Shown here: positions 6,099 to 6,730 of the stretch, piece after piece | How the letters are laid out: each line of letters begins with the position of its first letter | Numbering within the stretch: position 1 is the stretch's first letter | Assembly (NCBI GenBank): GCA_023426765.1 | Contig: JAEZBW010000352.1 | Span: forward strand, 1 to 6,730 | Reading direction: 5' to 3' | Source: Bacillota bacterium | Lineage (GTDB): Bacteria > Bacillota > Clostridia > DSM-8532 | DNA: 6,730 nt | The notes under the pieces: model-generated | What the model was told of the DNA's origin: nothing | Seen by the model: only the letters and a program-made list of their open reading frames with translations | The model's database searches: none | Program-made: the position numbers and the translations under genes

Positions 6099-6155
6099 GT
6101 AATCGCATGAAATTACTATGTGGGCTTTGTGGAAGGCGGAACAAAACATTCAATC
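6084..6155. repeat. 9-bp direct repeat CATTCAATC in the gap before the exported-protein gene
   Basis: CATTCAATC occurs exactly at 6084-6092 and 6147-6155, 63 bp apart start to start, or about six helical turns. The first copy overlaps the spacer and right arm of the inverted repeat at 6075-6098. It could be a pair of regulator sites or chance. Confidence 0.5.
6097..6118. repeat. Second 7-bp inverted repeat, abutting the first
   Basis: TAGTAAT (6097-6103) and ATTACTA (6112-6118) are perfect reverse complements around an 8-base spacer. It shares two bases with the preceding inverted repeat. As RNA the two hairpins would barely stack, and as DNA they form two adjacent dyads upstream of the next gene. 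Confidence 0.6.
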
Positions 6156-6178
6156 AGTACGGTAGTTGTATGTTATGA
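6107..6178 (+). CDS. Possible 23-codon leader ORF overlapping the next start by ATGA
   Basis: ATG 6107 opens a 23-residue frame that ends at TGA 6176-6178, overlapping the ATG at 6175 as ATGA, the classic translational-coupling arrangement. The peptide begins MKLLCGLCGRR and has three cysteines, including CxxC. There is no recognisable SD upstream (the preceding bases are AATTAGTAATCGC), no known family, and the frame is short enough to arise by chance. It is listed because the downstream gene also lacks a good SD, which a coupled leader would explain. Confidence 0.18.
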   Translation: MKLLCGLCGRRNKTFNQYGSCML

Positions 6179-6730
6179 AGCGAACGGCAATTGTTATCAT
6201 ATTTACCGGTGTTTTAGCTGTCTTACTTCTGTTTAAGGGTGTTTCTCAGTCAAAGCTGTTGATTCAGAACGTAGGGTTCCTTTATGATGCGGAGAATTCA
6301 TCGCTGAATATCCGGGATTACCGCACCGACAGGGCTTACTCGGTTCAACTGGATCAAAAAATCACGTTTGACAGCAGAAGCAGTTTTTCAGAAGGTTTGC
6401 TGTTAACCGGAACATATCCTGTCGATCCGGCAAGAGGTTGGTACAACCCCATTCAGCTTACTGTCAGGGTCGATAAAAGCGCTGTAAGCCTGACGCTGGA
6501 AGTGACAAACCAGCATAAAATGAACGAACCGATTCTTCTGGAGGTACAAACCCCTGGCAATGGAGAGCAATACTTTGTGATCCCGTATGCCGAAGGGTTA
6601 TTGATTCCGGCTGTGGAAAAGGCTCCCTTCAATGAGTTTTACCTGTGGGGATATAAGGCGACAATGCCCTTTGCAGGCATTACAGATTTGCAGCAGGGGC
6701 TTATGGTCATTTCGGAAAACCCATGGGATA
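6175..6730 (+). CDS. Membrane-anchored or exported protein, possibly glycoside hydrolase-related (3' end beyond window)
   Basis: The first 185 codons are visible and the frame is open to the window edge, so the protein is incomplete here rather than broken. Residues 2-3 are Lys-Arg, followed by a hydrophobic stretch at about 5-21 (AIVIIFTGVLAVLLLF) that serves as a signal anchor or uncleaved signal peptide. The rest would lie outside the cytoplasm. It is rich in alternating beta-strand patterns. Residues 137-182 contain PYAEGLLIP, LWGYKATMPFAGITD and GLMVISENP. That order resembles the N-terminal beta-sandwich that precedes the TIM barrel in some glycoside hydrolase and hydrolase-like families (GH101-like or uncharacterised relatives). 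This is a pattern impression, not a family assignment. ATG 6175 is the first ATG after the in-frame stop TAG 6163-6165. A TTG at 6166 is the only other option. No clear SD is seen. If it is a glycanase, it would trim or release the polymer made by the locus. Confidence 0.7.
   Translation, partial: MKRTAIVIIFTGVLAVLLLFKGVSQSKLLIQNVGFLYDAENSSLNIRDYRTDRAYSVQLDQKITFDSRSSFSEGLLLTGTYPVDPARGWYNPIQLTVRVDKSAVSLTLEVTNQHKMNEPILLEVQTPGNGEQYFVIPYAEGLLIPAVEKAPFNEFYLWGYKATMPFAGITDLQQGLMVISENPWD

Noticed and set aside
5070..6178. Radical SAM plus short Cys-containing ORF as a RiPP (modified peptide) system
   Set aside because: The 23-codon ORF has no SD, no recognisable leader/core organisation and no protease or transporter beside it. 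Tempting but unsupported without conservation data.

Overview
The window is a run of five same-strand (+) genes with roughly even base composition (GC near one half, by eye). It looks like the inside of a bacterial surface-polysaccharide or glycoconjugate locus. Purine-rich Shine-Dalgarno sites precede four of the five genes, including a near-consensus AGGAGG before the radical SAM gene. This fits an SD-using bacterium such as a Clostridia-type Firmicute or a (delta)proteobacterium and argues mildly against Bacteroidota. The sequence alone does not fix the taxon, and there is no rRNA, tRNA, transposase, integrase or CRISPR array.

Left part (1-3545): a short leader, then an AMP-forming acyl-CoA synthetase/ligase (100-1590). 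It overlaps by 13 bp a glutamine-dependent asparagine synthase-type amidotransferase (1578-3545). Both have the expected core catalytic motifs and are probably translationally coupled. A similar ligase plus AsnB-like pair is known from exopolysaccharide clusters, including those associated with exosortase A. The likely job is to activate a carboxylic acid and form an amide, on either a glycan substituent or a small-molecule precursor. No exosortase or acyl carrier protein is visible here.

Middle (3546-5069): after a 58-bp junction rich in repeats and hairpins comes a GT4-type glycosyltransferase (3604-4848). A 221-bp gap follows. It holds a weak terminator-like hairpin at its left edge and a 26-bp interrupted dyad, which could mark a transcription-unit boundary.

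Right part (5070-6730): a radical SAM enzyme with a SPASM/twitch-like cysteine-rich C-terminus (5070-6077). Next is a 97-bp gap with two abutting inverted repeats, a 9-bp direct repeat and a possible 23-codon ORF. Last is the start of a membrane-anchored or exported protein that resembles the N-terminal beta-rich part of some glycoside hydrolases and is cut by the window edge.

Together the genes suggest a glycan assembly and decoration locus: the glycosyltransferase builds, the ligase/amidotransferase pair and the radical SAM enzyme tailor, and the exported protein processes or trims. The roles of individual enzymes are well supported at family level. The substrate and the combined pathway are inference.
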